Of a stretch of DNA of 64,000 nt, positions 35,148-46,379 are shown piece by piece. The stretch is from Antedon bifida (lineage: Eukaryota > Echinodermata > Crinoidea > Comatulida > Antedonidae). How positions within the stretch are numbered: the stretch's first letter is position 1; each line of letters opens with the position of its first letter. The stretch is from positions 1,302,001 to 1,366,000 of the forward strand of contig OY727093.1 in NCBI GenBank assembly GCA_963402885.1. The letters run 5' to 3'. The notes below the pieces were generated by a model that saw only the letters and a program-made list of their open reading frames with translations, was not told where the DNA came from and did no database searches. Both the position numbers and the translations under genes were made by a program.

Positions 35148-37005
35148 TAAAGTCTAAGGGATGTAGTGGGGAGAGGGGATTATTAGTACATGCATGGAGG
35201 TCCTGCATGGTACATACTCTTCATCTCAATCTCTGTAATCCGTCACAGACTATAAAATTCTTTCTAACAAGTAGTAATCTCATACATGCAAGTGTGAATA
35301 CAAGAAATCAAAGAGCCGCGTAAGAACTTTAGAGGATTTATTTTGCGTGTCTAAGTAATGATTTTGACATTTAATATTAAACATAAATTATCTGTATCAA
35401 GTGACTAGTATTGTGAGAGATTGAACGGTCAATGCCGTAACAATAACTTACGATGAGAGCTTTTTACATTTTCCATCATTATTACTACATCATTTCATAT
35501 GACTGTCTTCACAAAACATTCGACAATGTATGCATGAATATCTATGAATATATTTACCTTGTAGTGGAATTCATTATACAAAAAAAAATCAATAATTTGG
35601 TTTGATGTCTACCGTATGTACGAAGTATGGAATTAAATACTCACGAAAAGTTCAGAATCACTCTTGTGCGGAGTTAAATGTGCTCTCGCGTTGATGTATG
35701 ACCTACCTTCGGCTGACTTTTATACGGCTTTCAAATAGTACACGACCAATAGTAGTACGTACTTTAATATTAATGATCCTAGCGTGTAGTGTTGGTTAAA
35801 CATAATTAGCAGCTTAGGGAATCATTTGAATCGCTAACCTATGGGTTGAACAAAAGGTTATTTTCTTGATGCGCCTTTAATGACCAATTTAATTTCTATT
35901 TTCGAAATTATTAATGTCCATTTAAAAAACATTTGTAATTCTTATGTTTAATAAAAGAAGATTGTTTTTTGATGATCTATAAATATGGTATTATTTTTGT
36001 AATTTGAAGGGTTATCACAATAAATCCATCTACAGTTTATTTAGTTTGAATCATGGAGGTACATTTTCTACTTTAATATTTATCATTTCAATATTGCATA
36101 ATACATACAATTTTAATTTTGTTTACAGTGTTATTTGATTAGAATGCCTTACTGATTGATCACTTTATTTCAGAATAAAAATTCCATATATACAACAAAC
36201 AATACAATGGAAAATCACATGAAAATAGGTTTTTATTCAGGAAAGAGATTTGAAGATCGAACAGATAGTTCGTAGTACACCAACAAGATCATTTTCACTA
36301 TTCAAAACTCTTATTCTAAAAGCATAGACTCATTTGCGGATGCTCGTAAAAAGAGGGAATTCTCCTCATGGCAAACATGTTACTAGAATCATCTAATTTG
36401 TTACGTAAAATATGTCCTAGGTATTGTCACTTCTTTTTTTATTTTTTCCTGTGATTTACCACAAAGAAACTCTTGAATCAATACTGAAAAAAACCCACTC
36501 TGAAAATCTGATCAGTTAAAACGACAGCAGTGCAGCTGCTAATGTAAAATATCGGATCGGTGCAACTTAACGCATTCAGTCGATACCGTCAAGCAATTCC
36601 ACCAGACTTTATTAGAACCGCTGACCGTCAAAAATCAATTTCTAGTAGCGAGATTTAATATCGACGACCAATCGGTGTTAGGTGGCCTGTGGTGATGCAA
36701 TCTTGAATGAAATTCACCGACTGTTAATGACTCAAAAAACAACAGAAGCCATTCAACAGAACAAAGAGAAATAGAACATAAATATTCATGAATAGACCAT
36801 GAATATTCATGTTAATTAACACTTCATACGAAATGAGGATTGTTTAATCACTTTGACATAATTTAAGATTTTATTAGATTAATTATTCATACTCAATATT
36901 TGTTCCAATCCATATTGTGAGTTAGGAATACTCATAAATGTAAGTGAAGTAGGTTTGTGCTACACCATGTAAACCAGTAGTTGAAGTTTCTGTTGTACTA
37001 TTGTG
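35148..37005. other. Gene-free stretch with CpG-richer islands
   Basis: Two blocks, 35400-35860 and 36480-36720, hold many more CpG dinucleotides than the surroundings, for example CTCTCGCGTTGATG and ATCGACGACCAATCGG, plus the palindrome GCAGCTGC. They could be regulatory or conserved non-coding DNA. I see no exon in them. Confidence 0.35.
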
Positions 37006-37105
37006 TAACTGGGGGGACAGTGGCGCTCTCAAAATCCAAAGGATGTGGGTTCAAGCTCTGATCCTGTCGCCGTAATGTTGAGTCCTTGCTGCCTCCTAGT
37101 TGAAG
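37006..37105 (+). mobile_element. tRNA-derived SINE head fragment
   Basis: The segment has the layout of a tRNA-type SINE: a GACAGTGGCGCTCTCAAAAT stretch in the box-A position, AATCCAAAGGATGTG, then box B GGGTTCAAGCTC and CCTGTCGCCGTAATGTTGAG downstream. The downstream words match the usual continuation of marine invertebrate SINEs as I remember them. The tRNA arms are worn, so it is not a functional tRNA. Confidence 0.55.
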
Positions 37106-37481
37106 TATAACTGCAAAGTACAGACCTTCGTTTCCGTCTTCCATTGTTTATGAATTACATATACTTCAAACTTACTTCTGTTTCTTGCCATACAAAACTA
37201 ATGAATCTAATGAATGTTTTACTGTCAGCAGTGATAACGATAAAGCTATTGGTGCTTTACCAATATTTTCAGTGAGGACGCTCCTTCTCCTTTTTCCTTC
37301 TTGATCTTATTCCTTCCCTTCTCACTCTCCCTTCCCAAATTCCTATATTTTTCATTACATAGTGTAATTCACAATCATATTCTCATTTTAATGCATAACA
37401 ACTTTTACAATATCAATTTGCTAGACTGGAAGGTAGGTTTTGAAATGGGAACTTAACTTATTGTGTGTGCACCAGCATATT

Positions 37482-37560
37482 TAATTACTCCAGTAGAACC
37501 CTTTTTGGAACATCACTATTCAGAGGACACCCCTATTAAAAGCACATTTTACCCTCTGCT
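37482..37560 (+). mobile_element. Possible pogo/Tigger-like MITE end
   Basis: CAGTAGAACCCTTTTTGGAA followed by CAGAGGACACCCCTATTAAA resembles the terminal region of pogo-type short elements (CAGT...ACCC with GGACACC blocks). A longer related segment is at 48150-48320. The far end is not visible here. Confidence 0.45.
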
Positions 37561-37611
37561 TTTGTTCATTTTTGGTTATCTTAGGATATTTTATGGATCA
37601 TTTTTATGCAT

Positions 37612-37680
37612 GAATCGCTTAGAAACATTGTATTAGGCGCTATATAAGACTACCATTGTTATTATTTATTATTATTTACA
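37612..37680 (+). mobile_element. LINE 3' tail (CR1/L2-like)
   Basis: CGCTTAGAAACATTGTATTA then GGCGCTATATAAGACTACC, followed by a (TTATTA)n tail. The GGCGCTATATAA block is shared with the LINE at 29740-29921. No coding part remains. Confidence 0.7.
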
Positions 37681-39960
37681 GTATTCTCCTTTTATGTTTA
37701 CAATGACTTCTAGTTGATCATTTCTTAATCAGTTATATTATGAAGCAATAACATCTACTCATGTCATAATTAATGAAAATGAATAATTCATTAGACAGTA
37801 ATTATCATATCAAGGTCAGAGTTTGCTTTTTTCAGACATAATCTAAATTTATAATCAACTACTCAACTATTAATTGGAATTATTGTCTTATATTTTGAAC
37901 TTTGTTTTGCTTTTCTATTGTACCAACCAAACACTATAGTTATAAATGTATTTATTAAGAAAACATTAAAATCGATATTGGCTGGTTTAAATGATGATGA
38001 TGATGAAAAAGCTTTAATTTGCATCCACTCTAATTTCATTCTTGACTTTTATAGACAATACAATAAAAACATAAAAGTAATTTGTATGAGTTAATAGTTT
38101 CTTTGTTATATTTACCATGGAAACAGCGAGGATCACATCTTTATTGTATTGATTGCCATCGTATTTTTATATAGAATCTTCTCAGACAAAACAAAATATA
38201 CATTCATAAACTTAAAGTAGCACGCATATCTTTTTACAATACTTTGTTATATTGGAATATTAATCAATTGCTCAGAAGTATATAGAATAAAACTGGTAAT
38301 TCTCCACATGCTAAATTATAGAATCATAAAATGGAGCTGGATGCATCTTTTGTTGTTATAAGATGATAAACTAAAAGTATATTGGACAAAATTGTCTACA
38401 AAAGTAGAACGTATATTTTTTAATCATAGTTTTGTTATTAAAAAGAATGAATGATAACAAAAGTAATTTTGTTATATTCATCAGGTTGTTGTCTTTGTTC
38501 TTTATGCAAATCAGAGGATATCAATTTTATTGTACAATATGTAACAAGTAATACATTTTATTGGTCTTTCTCATCATCTACATATGTTTTGGTGATAGTC
38601 TTAGTAAAGCAGCATTTGGTGGTAGGTGGTTTGTAGTTCAGTTCAGTTTCAGATTTTATTTCAAACAAAATATAACACAATACATATACATTTTTCTTCT
38701 TTTTAAAAAATATAAATGATAAAAAAATGTGTGTGGAGATTGCATTAATCCAATTTGGCTTTAGGTCTGAACCTCCAATTTAGGTCTGAACCTCCAATTC
38801 CAGTACATATAGTTGTGTTTTTATATTACAACATTAGCCTTAATTTTTAGCTTCATATGTTTTTATTGTTTTATATAATTCATAATTAAAATCTATTAAT
38901 TACAATCACAATATGTAGTAATTCTCACATCATGTTTTTTGTTAACATGTCAATGTAATTTAATAGGCCAGAGTATGGTTGCCTCAAACATGAATGTTAT
39001 ATTAAAATCAATTTTTGTGGAAACTACTACTACTAGAGCATTTGATAAATAATACACAGTGTCAATTTGATATTATTTGTTAAATGTTTGCATGGTGAAA
39101 TAATACTAATAATAGTCAGAAGTCAAAGTGTGTTCAACCTCGTTTTTTACAAAAAGCTTGTATGACTAGCCCTTATGTAAAACATCTAACCTTATTCTTG
39201 CTTTAATATAGTCCCATGGCCCTACATTTTGTTAGCTATGCCAGTTACTAATACATTTGCATAATGCAATTTTAGCAAACTAATTACTGTTTTCAATGTG
39301 ATGATTGTAATGTATGATCACTCATCAGATATGCTTTCTGATTAATATATTTTATTAGAGAAAAGAAGTATAAATTGTGATCAAAAGTTAAATAGAATGA
39401 TGTGTTGACATGTACTGGAATTGAATGGATACAAGTTTTATAAATATTTAAATAACTTGTTCTGTTTTTACAGCGGCAACATTGCCATGTTGATTTGTAG
39501 GAATGGTTCAATGTTTTCTAAAGGTCACTGAACGCTAGAAATGTTGTTTGTGATAAAGCCCTCAATTTGCTACATTTAGCGACGACTCAAATAAAACACA
39601 TAATACTACTACAAACAATTTGTAATAATACCACAAGACGATGTGCTGTTAAGTACATTGTATTTGAGTTTTAACTTATTTACAATTCCCCAATGACTAT
39701 TGCGCAAATAAATGACTGTATATTGTTTGCAAAGGGCATTGATTAAGAGAGCATATAAATGGAAATAAAGAAAGAAAGCTTCTTTTAGATAACTTAAGCA
39801 AATTAAGACATTTTAAGTGTTTTGCATACTCTACATTTAGAGCATATTTTTTCTGCTGTTTATTGTACATATCTTTTCTGGATTTTCATTCAATCTATTA
39901 ATAGTTTATACATGTTCTCCCTTTATCTAAAGTCCAATTAACACTTACAAATAAAATTAG
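37681..39960. other. Gene-free stretch
   Basis: An (ATG)n run is at about 37991-38006 and a 19-bp direct duplication (TTTAGGTCTGAACCTCCAA) at about 38760-38797. No gene is recognised. Confidence 0.45.
38636..38705 (-). mobile_element. Possible LINE 3' tail, reversed
   Basis: GTTCAGTTCAGTTTCAGATT plus TTATTTC and A/T-rich sequence reads, on the minus strand, as an AATAAA-like word followed by a CTGAAC-type simple tail. This is a common retroposon 3' end pattern. It has no coding remnant. Confidence 0.35.
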
Positions 39961-40085
39961 TAAAGCTCTGTCTACACTATCAAACTGTTTGACCAAAAAT
40001 GTGATGTGGCCAAATAATGGTAGTGATATGCCCAAATATGGTAGTGATACGACATCATCATGTCCATATATGGGCACATCAAATT
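39961..40085 (-). mobile_element. MITE family copy 3 (reverse, right end lost)
   Basis: TA AAGCTCTGTCTACACTATCA at the left is intact. The interior is in reversed order relative to copies 1, 2, 4 and 9: GGTAGTGATATGCCCAAATA units come first and CATCATCATGTCCATATATG after. The far terminal repeat is missing and the sequence passes into AAATTTTTCAAATTTAATC. This copy cannot be mobile. Confidence 0.85.
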
Positions 40086-40716
40086 TTTCAAATTTAATCA
40101 TGGAGAAATATTAAAATTATTTATGGGAATATCTGGATTATATATATATTTAGTTGAAACTACTGTCTATGCTTAAATTTCACTTTATACAGTTATAGTT
40201 AAATTAGTTAATTGACTTGCTTGGTTTGTAGCCGTCTAGATTCATCAAACCAGCTTATATTATCCACAATTTTATGTAGCGGTACATCACAAAGGTTTTA
40301 CTCAAAATGAAAGTATATAAAAATTACCTACCAGTTCTTATATCAGTACTGTACACACTTCAAGTATTTACTGATATAAGAGATTATTGCAGCTATTGCG
40401 TTATGCAATTTTCTGCTCATATTATGTATAGGAATATATACATTTTGAAATTCAATGGAAAGATGATATCTCATGAGATGATATACAGTATTGTAAAGGT
40501 GTATATTAAGTACTGTATTAATACAATTCTTTCGAAAAGCAGTGGCAAAGGAAATAGCAAAAAGTCATCAAAACATTGAAAAAATTGTCTATTACTGTTA
40601 TTAATTTAGTAGGTAGGGAAGGAGGTCCGCCGGTTATGATATAAAAATTTGCACCCCATCTATGCCCATCTCATTATCTACACCAGACATATTGTGTCTG
40701 TCGCATTCACCGCTGT
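40086..40716. other. Gene-free stretch
   Basis: A 90-codon frame at 40307-40579 is of chance length and has AT-driven composition. Nothing is recognised. Confidence 0.45.
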
Positions 40717-40921
40717 GACAGAAAAATACAACATCGTCTCGTGTAGTTTTAAGATCTGAATGGTTTAATGTTGATGACTGAAAAATACAACATCGTTGTT
40801 TCATGTAGTTTTAAGATCTGAATGATTTAATGTTGATATTATGGGACATGCTAGCTGTGTGGTGGATTACGGTTCCATTAGGGTGCCTGTATGGTGGATT
40901 AGGGTTCCATTAGGGTGCCTT
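40717..40921. repeat. Adjacent 59-bp and 32-bp tandem duplications
   Basis: At 40717-40840 AAAAATACAACATCGT and GTAGTTTTAAGATCTGAATG recur with a 59-bp period. The second unit carries three extra bases around GTTGTTTC. At 40861-40921 GGTGGATTACGGTTCCATTA and GGTGGATTAGGGTTCCATTA recur at 32 bp with GGGTGCCT. Confidence 0.88.
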
Positions 40922-42840
40922 GTTTCACCGGCGTACCTAAGTATGTAAGTGTCTATAAATGATTCTTACAAGTTAAAATATAATAGCATCCAGGATGTGC
41001 ACAGCATGAATAATGAAGCTATAAATCTTACATCATCTTAATTGTCTTTCAACATCTAGTTTGTAGCAGAATTATTTATTTCTAGTAACTTGCAGTAAAC
41101 TCTGCAGCTATTATTATTTATAAGAACAAGAAGTAATTTTCTTTTTCAAATTCTTTCTTTTTTCGTATTTATATTGTGTTTGATTATTTTGTAATATCAC
41201 AAACTTGTGTAAAAACAATGAGTTGTACTGTGCATCAGTTTCAGTTGCAATAAAGTTTATACATAAAGAGCATACTAAATGTCCTACTATATCTCCTCAT
41301 TCAATGAATACAAAACATACATTATTTGATAATACACATAGTGTTCAGAAATAAAATGTTATCAAATTGACCGCCTCTTCAATCTAATAAAATGATAAAG
41401 GATGCAGCCTTTTGGAATTCTGTTGCGGTGCACAACAGGTACAGTTTTCAATCACGCTACAGATTTTGATCCTGCATTATTTACCGAAAGAGAGTCCTGA
41501 AAAAGATAAATGCAAACGTAATATCTACCCAAGACAAATAGCGTAACAGATGATTATTCACCAAAAATCAACAAAATTCTCAAAATGTTTCCAAAAAGTT
41601 GACAGTGCAATAGTACCACCAATCATTGAGATGAGTGAAATAATGCATTGCACATGATACAATATCAACCAATCAAATGACAAGGATTCGCTATGACTTG
41701 GGTTTTGTATTAGTTTGTGTGAAATATATGATAAATAAATGCTTTTCATATATTATGACTTATGAAACTTAAGTAATAACATATAATTCAGCTACAGAAT
41801 ATATATAGCCTGAGAAATGTTTACTGAATAAAAATTAACTTTTTGACTTGAAATATCCAATAGTAGGACAAAGCTAACAAATGCAAACAGAATTCTAACA
41901 TTTTAAGCGGATACTTTTTACATGGATGAAAGTAAAATACATAATCCACTGACAACTGATAGGATTCAGTATTTAAACATAATTATGTCATCATGGGGAA
42001 TGACATAATGACATATTTAATCTAAATATATTGCATTTCATTTGAATTTATTTTGACAATCGTTTAAAAAAATACATACAAAGTGATAACATTAACTACT
42101 GACAGTACAAATAAATATTACTTATTCTAGAAGATTTCCAGGATAGGCCAAAAAGGTTAGTAGCTAATTTTCATTAGGGTCCTTTTTTAATATAAAATAA
42201 ATAGAGTATATTAAAATGTACTAGTCCTACTATTATAAAAGTAATAACCGATTAAAAAGATAATATAGAACTACTTGCAGATTGCATTGAAGTTCCAGTT
42301 ATACCCACATTGTAAATGAGTAAAATATTCATTGAGTGAGTTTTTGGAAACATTAATCCGAAATGCATTTGATGATTTTGATTGTTCATTATCCCAAAGC
42401 TTCTTCTATTTACATTTCTTATTGAGTTTTTACGGTTGCATGCTAAGCTAGATTATAAAGTCAAAATAATCAATCAATTTTAATTATAATTCAAAGTGAC
42501 TTATATTGTTATATTTCTTTAATCAGTAGTGAGTCACAATCGATTGTGATGAGATTTACGTTAGAGAAATAACCATTTAGGAATTAGATTGCAATAACTG
42601 TACTTACGTTGATGTTTTTATAATCCTCCCAAATGTATTTCACATTTAATTTTTGCATTTATCTTAATTCTTTTGTGATATATTAATGCATTTTCTTTAC
42701 AGTAACTTATTGTATATTAATTGTGGGATTCTATTACTAATACCATATATCATACAAGATCATTTCTAGGCATTGTTTTAATACTTTATTTTGATGATTA
42801 ATCAAAAAGTCCCCCGAAGGTTTTGGTAGTAGTAGCTATT
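40922..42840. other. Gene-free AT-rich stretch
   Basis: No recognised genes or elements. Confidence 0.45.
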
Positions 42841-43091
42841 GATAATTAATATTAAACCTGGTGAGGAGTATTTCTCCCATTTTATTAATTATATTGGGAT
42901 GCATTTTGTGTACTATAAATAAGGATTCTTTCACTTAATGTTTATTTCATCATTTGAATTAATTTTTCTTTACCATATTGTATTTTAAGTTGTTATCATG
43001 TCAACCACCACAGTGCTACTACACACATCTGTAATTTGTAGTTCAAAATCCCTTTTAACTGCATTCATATTTTTCTCTATACAATGAAAGT

Positions 43092-43377
43092 TGTCTTTTC
43101 TTGTTGTACTTGTGTATGTAGCTTAATTTTTTATTTTTCTTTATTCTTGTTATTTATTTATTCATATTTTTATTTTTATTTATTTAATTATTGACTACTT
43201 TTGAAACATTTATTATATATTCTTTTTGAATTATTTTTTTCTAGTGGAACTAGCCTTAAAGCCCTTTGGGCTTATTCATGTTTCTCCAGCATAAGTGCAT
43301 TCTACTTTTTAAAAAAAAACTGTCATGTTATTTCACAATGATGTATCTTATGAAAATAAAATTGAATTTAATTGAAT
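43092..43377 (+). mobile_element. 286-bp retroposon insertion with 7-bp target duplication
   Basis: The element is flanked by TGAAAGT at 43085-43091 and 43378-43384. Unit 2 of the surrounding duplication has a single TGAAAGT at 43788-43794 at the matching place: the empty site. The 3' part contains GTGGAACTAGCCTTAAAGCC and CTTTGGGCTTATTCATG, an A-run, ATGAAAATAAAATTG and an AATTTAATTGAAT tail. A variable-length duplication with a simple tail fits a LINE-mobilised insertion, probably a truncated LINE 3' end. No ORF of note remains. Confidence 0.85.
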
Positions 43378-43667
43378 TGAAAGTAAATTTACAATATATT
43401 ATATTACATAGATAATTAACATTAAACCTGGTGAAGAATATTTCACCTATTTTATTGTTGTTTACTGTTGGGATGCATTTTACATGATTTTTTTAAAACT
43501 TTTTCCGTATAGTATTTTGCATTTTTAAATGTATACTTTTACCTGATATACTAACGGTATGGCATCTAACATCCTGCAGTATCATGTCTTCTAACAGCAA
43601 TCTTCATCCCATATAAGATACTGATAATAAGATACATTCTTTTTAAATGTAATAGTCAGATTTGAAC

Positions 43668-43720
43668 CCAACCCCTGGGATTGGTAAGCAACCACTACAA
43701 TGCTACCACACTATATGAAA
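43668..43720 (-). mobile_element. tRNA-derived SINE relic
   Basis: AGATTTGAACCCAACCCC then TGGGATTGGTAAGCAACCAC and TACAATGCTACCAC follow the minus-strand order of box B then box A seen at 5270-5345. The matching part in unit 1 (about 42999-43020) keeps only the box-A side. Confidence 0.45.
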
Positions 43721-43850
43721 ATATTAGCATAAGAAAAATTTGTAATTCAAAGGCCCTTTTGCCTGCATTCATATTTTCCTCTGTTAATGAAAGTAAATTT
43801 ACAATTTTGTGTACTTCTATTATTACAGAACAAGCGATCAATTAATAAAC

Positions 43851-44010
43851 ATAACAGCAGCACAATCAATGTGTAACATTAGACATTAAACACCAACAAC
43901 AACATAATCAACACGTAACATTAAAAACACAATTGCATAATCAATGTGTAACATTAAACACCACAACAACATAATCAGTACGACAAAATTAAAAACAGCA
44001 TATGTCGTTT
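43851..44010. repeat. ~35-bp tandem repeat with alternating units
   Basis: CATAATCAAYRYGTAACATT recurs about four times. Units alternate between AATGTGTAACATTA...CACCA and AACACGTAACATTAAAAACA / AGTACGACAAAATTAAAAACA types, suggesting a two-unit amplification. Confidence 0.7.
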
Positions 44011-45590
44011 AAAATATTGCCTCCCATGAACTGTGTTACCCTAGCATTGTTGTTTTTTTGTAATAATTTGCATTTAATTTTAATAATCATACATACAACA
44101 AAATAATATATTATTATACCCTTTTATAAAATTAAATATTTTAAAATTTATAAAAAAATAATTTTTCTTTAAATTTTCTGTTTTATTGCCTTTTCATGAA
44201 CCTTCCTGCCAATTAAAACACAAAATTTCTTATCGCATGAAATAAAATCGTGTTGTAAAATTTAAATATTCGTGTTGACATCAATTTGTTTCCCAATTGG
44301 TCTTTGTTATTCTACATATCATCTGTTCTTTGTTATCATTTTATTAAAATTAATAGCATTATTGTCGTCGTAACAATTCACAACTTTTCTTTGTGTGAAA
44401 AAGCTTTTCTACTGTACAAGTGTGGATATGAATTGCACGCAAGTTGCTTACACAGTACTGCCTAATAAACTCCCTTGCTTCCCATCATTTTAGTTAATTA
44501 ACTATTGTACAGCTGTTTATATAATTTGCTTCACTTTTTTTTATTACTTTTATTCTAATTAATCAATATTATAACCTGTGTGTGGCCTTAATATATTTAT
44601 TAATTTTTTTTTAGACAATAAAATTTGATAATTCGTGTCAATATTTATAATTTTTTGTTTTAAATTTTGAAACAACCTTCCTGCTGATCCTGAAATGGGT
44701 AAGGAGGTAGGGTATGTGATGGGAGGACATTTTTTGTTTTGCTTCTTTCTTCAGTGAACCCCACCCACCTTTCAAAATATATTGATTTCCTTAGAGAACC
44801 ATCTGTACATTGTTTGATTTTGCCATTGCTTATAAAACAACTTCAATTTTTTTTCTTCGAAATTGCACTTCATTTTTAGTATTTTTTTTCAATATAAAAG
44901 ACAGAACATTTGTTTTATTAACCATTTGTTTCTTAAGCATGAAAAACAATATGTAGAGAACCTTTATTATACTTCCTTAGGCTAAATTGCATTCCTCTGT
45001 AAAATATTAACAAAAACTTTATTGTACTTTTCAACAGCTAAATGACTACACATTTTCTGACCACAGACCACATAAGCACTTAAAGACTCAGCCATAACAT
45101 TTACTATGAATTTAGACCACAGTCAGCTGTTAACTGTTACCACTCCCACAAACCACATAAATGGTCAACTTCCAAAAAGTCTGGGAGAGAGGAATCTTAA
45201 GGTGATCCACCAGTGGAAGAGAGCAATCACCGAATATGGCTGCATCAGTTTACGAAAACTTATGACTTTTACTAAAAAATTAATCATTGCTTGTAATAAA
45301 TTTTATTTTATTTAACTGTACTATATTTAAAAGATTAACAGACATGATAACAATCATCATCACAATCATCTTTATTGTCTTTACCATCACAGGCTATACA
45401 CAAAATTTGTGTACACATCATTATTTTTTACAAAATGATACTGACGACAGTAGCTTGTTTTCTAGTCGAATATGGAATGGTTGGATTTTGTGTTTCATGT
45501 GTCACATTGTCCATTCAAGCATGACGATAAAACATGTGTGTTTTCTTATTACCCATGATTCATTGCAGTTGCTTCTTCAAATAAAAAACA
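44011..45590. other. Gene-free AT-rich stretch
   Basis: A slightly less AT-rich patch at 45060-45250 has a 69-codon plus-strand frame that I do not recognise. Otherwise homopolymer runs. Confidence 0.4.
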
Positions 45591-45613
45591 TCTAATTGAC
45601 ATGATGTGTGCAT

Positions 45614-45895
45614 TTAATGTAAACGCATGAACAAGTAATCAAAGAAGTTGCATGCTTCAATGACCTCATTATGTATGCATGAATGATTCACTAATGACAC
45701 GCTATTGAAGTGTTCGAGATAGATTTCGTATCTGTCACCTAATTTTGACACGTCTAATTTTTGCTTTGTACGTTGTACTTTGACAGGTTGCGGAAAGAAA
45801 ACAAAAGATTTTGGAATGTTGTCGTCAGGTTTACGTGGATGTTGAGGTGTCGGGATGATAAAGAACATAGTAACATCTTCTGTGTTGAAGATGGC
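45614..45895 (-). CDS. Candidate exon or small ORF, unknown product
   Basis: The minus-strand frame is open from 45895 (after an in-frame TAA) to the TAA at 45614-45616, with the first ATG at 45868 giving 84 residues. The peptide has balanced, protein-like composition (IIPTPQHPRKPDDN near the start, KLDVSKLGDRYEIYLEHF in the middle, CNFFDYLFMRLH at the end), with many C- or G-ending codons for this AT-rich region. CTAATTAG just upstream could be a 3' splice site; no poly(A) word follows closely. I recognise no domain. The NHSC string alone does not make a SET domain. Its length is still within chance range. Confidence 0.25.
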   Translation of the reverse strand, partial: AIFNTEDVTMFFIIPTPQHPRKPDDNIPKSFVFFPQPVKVQRTKQKLDVSKLGDRYEIYLEHFNSVSLVNHSCIHNEVIEACNFFDYLFMRLH

Positions 45896-46055
45896 TAATT
45901 AGTGTGATGATGCAATTTAAGCATCTTTGAGACAAATGGTAGGAACAGCCACAAAAGATTCTTTGTTCTGTTATCACTTGGTATTAATTTGTGATACACA
46001 ATGTTTTAAAGATGAACCATGATCAAAGTATTTTGGAAAAGTTATAATAAATATG

Positions 46056-46160
46056 ATTATTCATTCATTCAATCTTTTATTTCGGAATCTTTGGTCCATA
46101 GAATTATAATGATAATGATTTTTGTTATAACAAATGATGAACAAAGATGTCTTACAAATT
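46056..46160 (-). mobile_element. Possible LINE 3' tail, reversed
   Basis: ATTCATTCATTCAATC then TTTTATTTCGGAATCTTTGG reads on the minus strand as a 3' UTR ending AAATAAAAGATTG with a (GAAT)n tail. This pattern is typical of retroposon 3' ends. There is no coding remnant. Confidence 0.5.
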
Positions 46161-46338
46161 AATTATGATAATTTGAGGATGTCATTAGCATAACCTATAA
46201 GAATTACTTAATTAATCCGGAATAAACCCAAACTTCCTTACAATCTTGTTCTCCATCATAATATTGGGAAGGTGCGGATGTCAATTGTAATATATAAACC
46301 ACATTACCACTGAGAACCACATTAGAAATACATTTTAC

Positions 46339-46375
46339 CAGGGAGATGTAAAATAAATTATTTTACATCTCCCTG
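46339..46375. repeat. Perfect 16-bp hairpin
   Basis: CAGGGAGATGTAAAAT and ATTTTACATCTCCCTG are exact complements around an AAATT loop. ATTTTAC words on each side suggest it could be the core of a longer worn inverted repeat. Confidence 0.92.
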
Positions 46376-46379
46376 ATTT

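Larger units (their letters stand above)
42841..43830. repeat. Segmental duplication in two diverged units
   Basis: Unit 1 starts at 42841 and unit 2 at 43411 with GATAATTAAYATTAAACCTG. Both share GTGARGARTATTTC, TTGGGATGCATTTT, CAACCACYACARTGCTAC, TTTGTAGTTCAAA / TTTGTAATTCAAA, TGCATTCATATTTT and AATGAAAGT. Unit 2 is longer in the middle (or unit 1 has a deletion). Unit 1 carries the 286-bp insertion at 43092-43377. Confidence 0.88.

Noticed and set aside
37006-37105. Functional tRNA gene
   Set aside because: Box A and box B words are present, but the acceptor and anticodon stems do not pair well; a SINE head is a better explanation. The same applies to 5270-5345 and 50335-50470.
39474-39523. 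Possible micro-exon after TTCTGTTTTTACAG
   Set aside because: Good acceptor, but the donor (GTCACT) is poor, it is only 50 bp long, and no partner exons are visible.
40307-40579. 90-codon plus-strand frame
   Set aside because: Length is within chance expectation for this composition; residues reflect AT-rich codons (I, Y, K, N) and no motif is visible.
45690-45730. NHSC string in the 45.6-kb frame, as in SET domains
   Set aside because: No other SET motifs occur around it, and the spacing does not fit.
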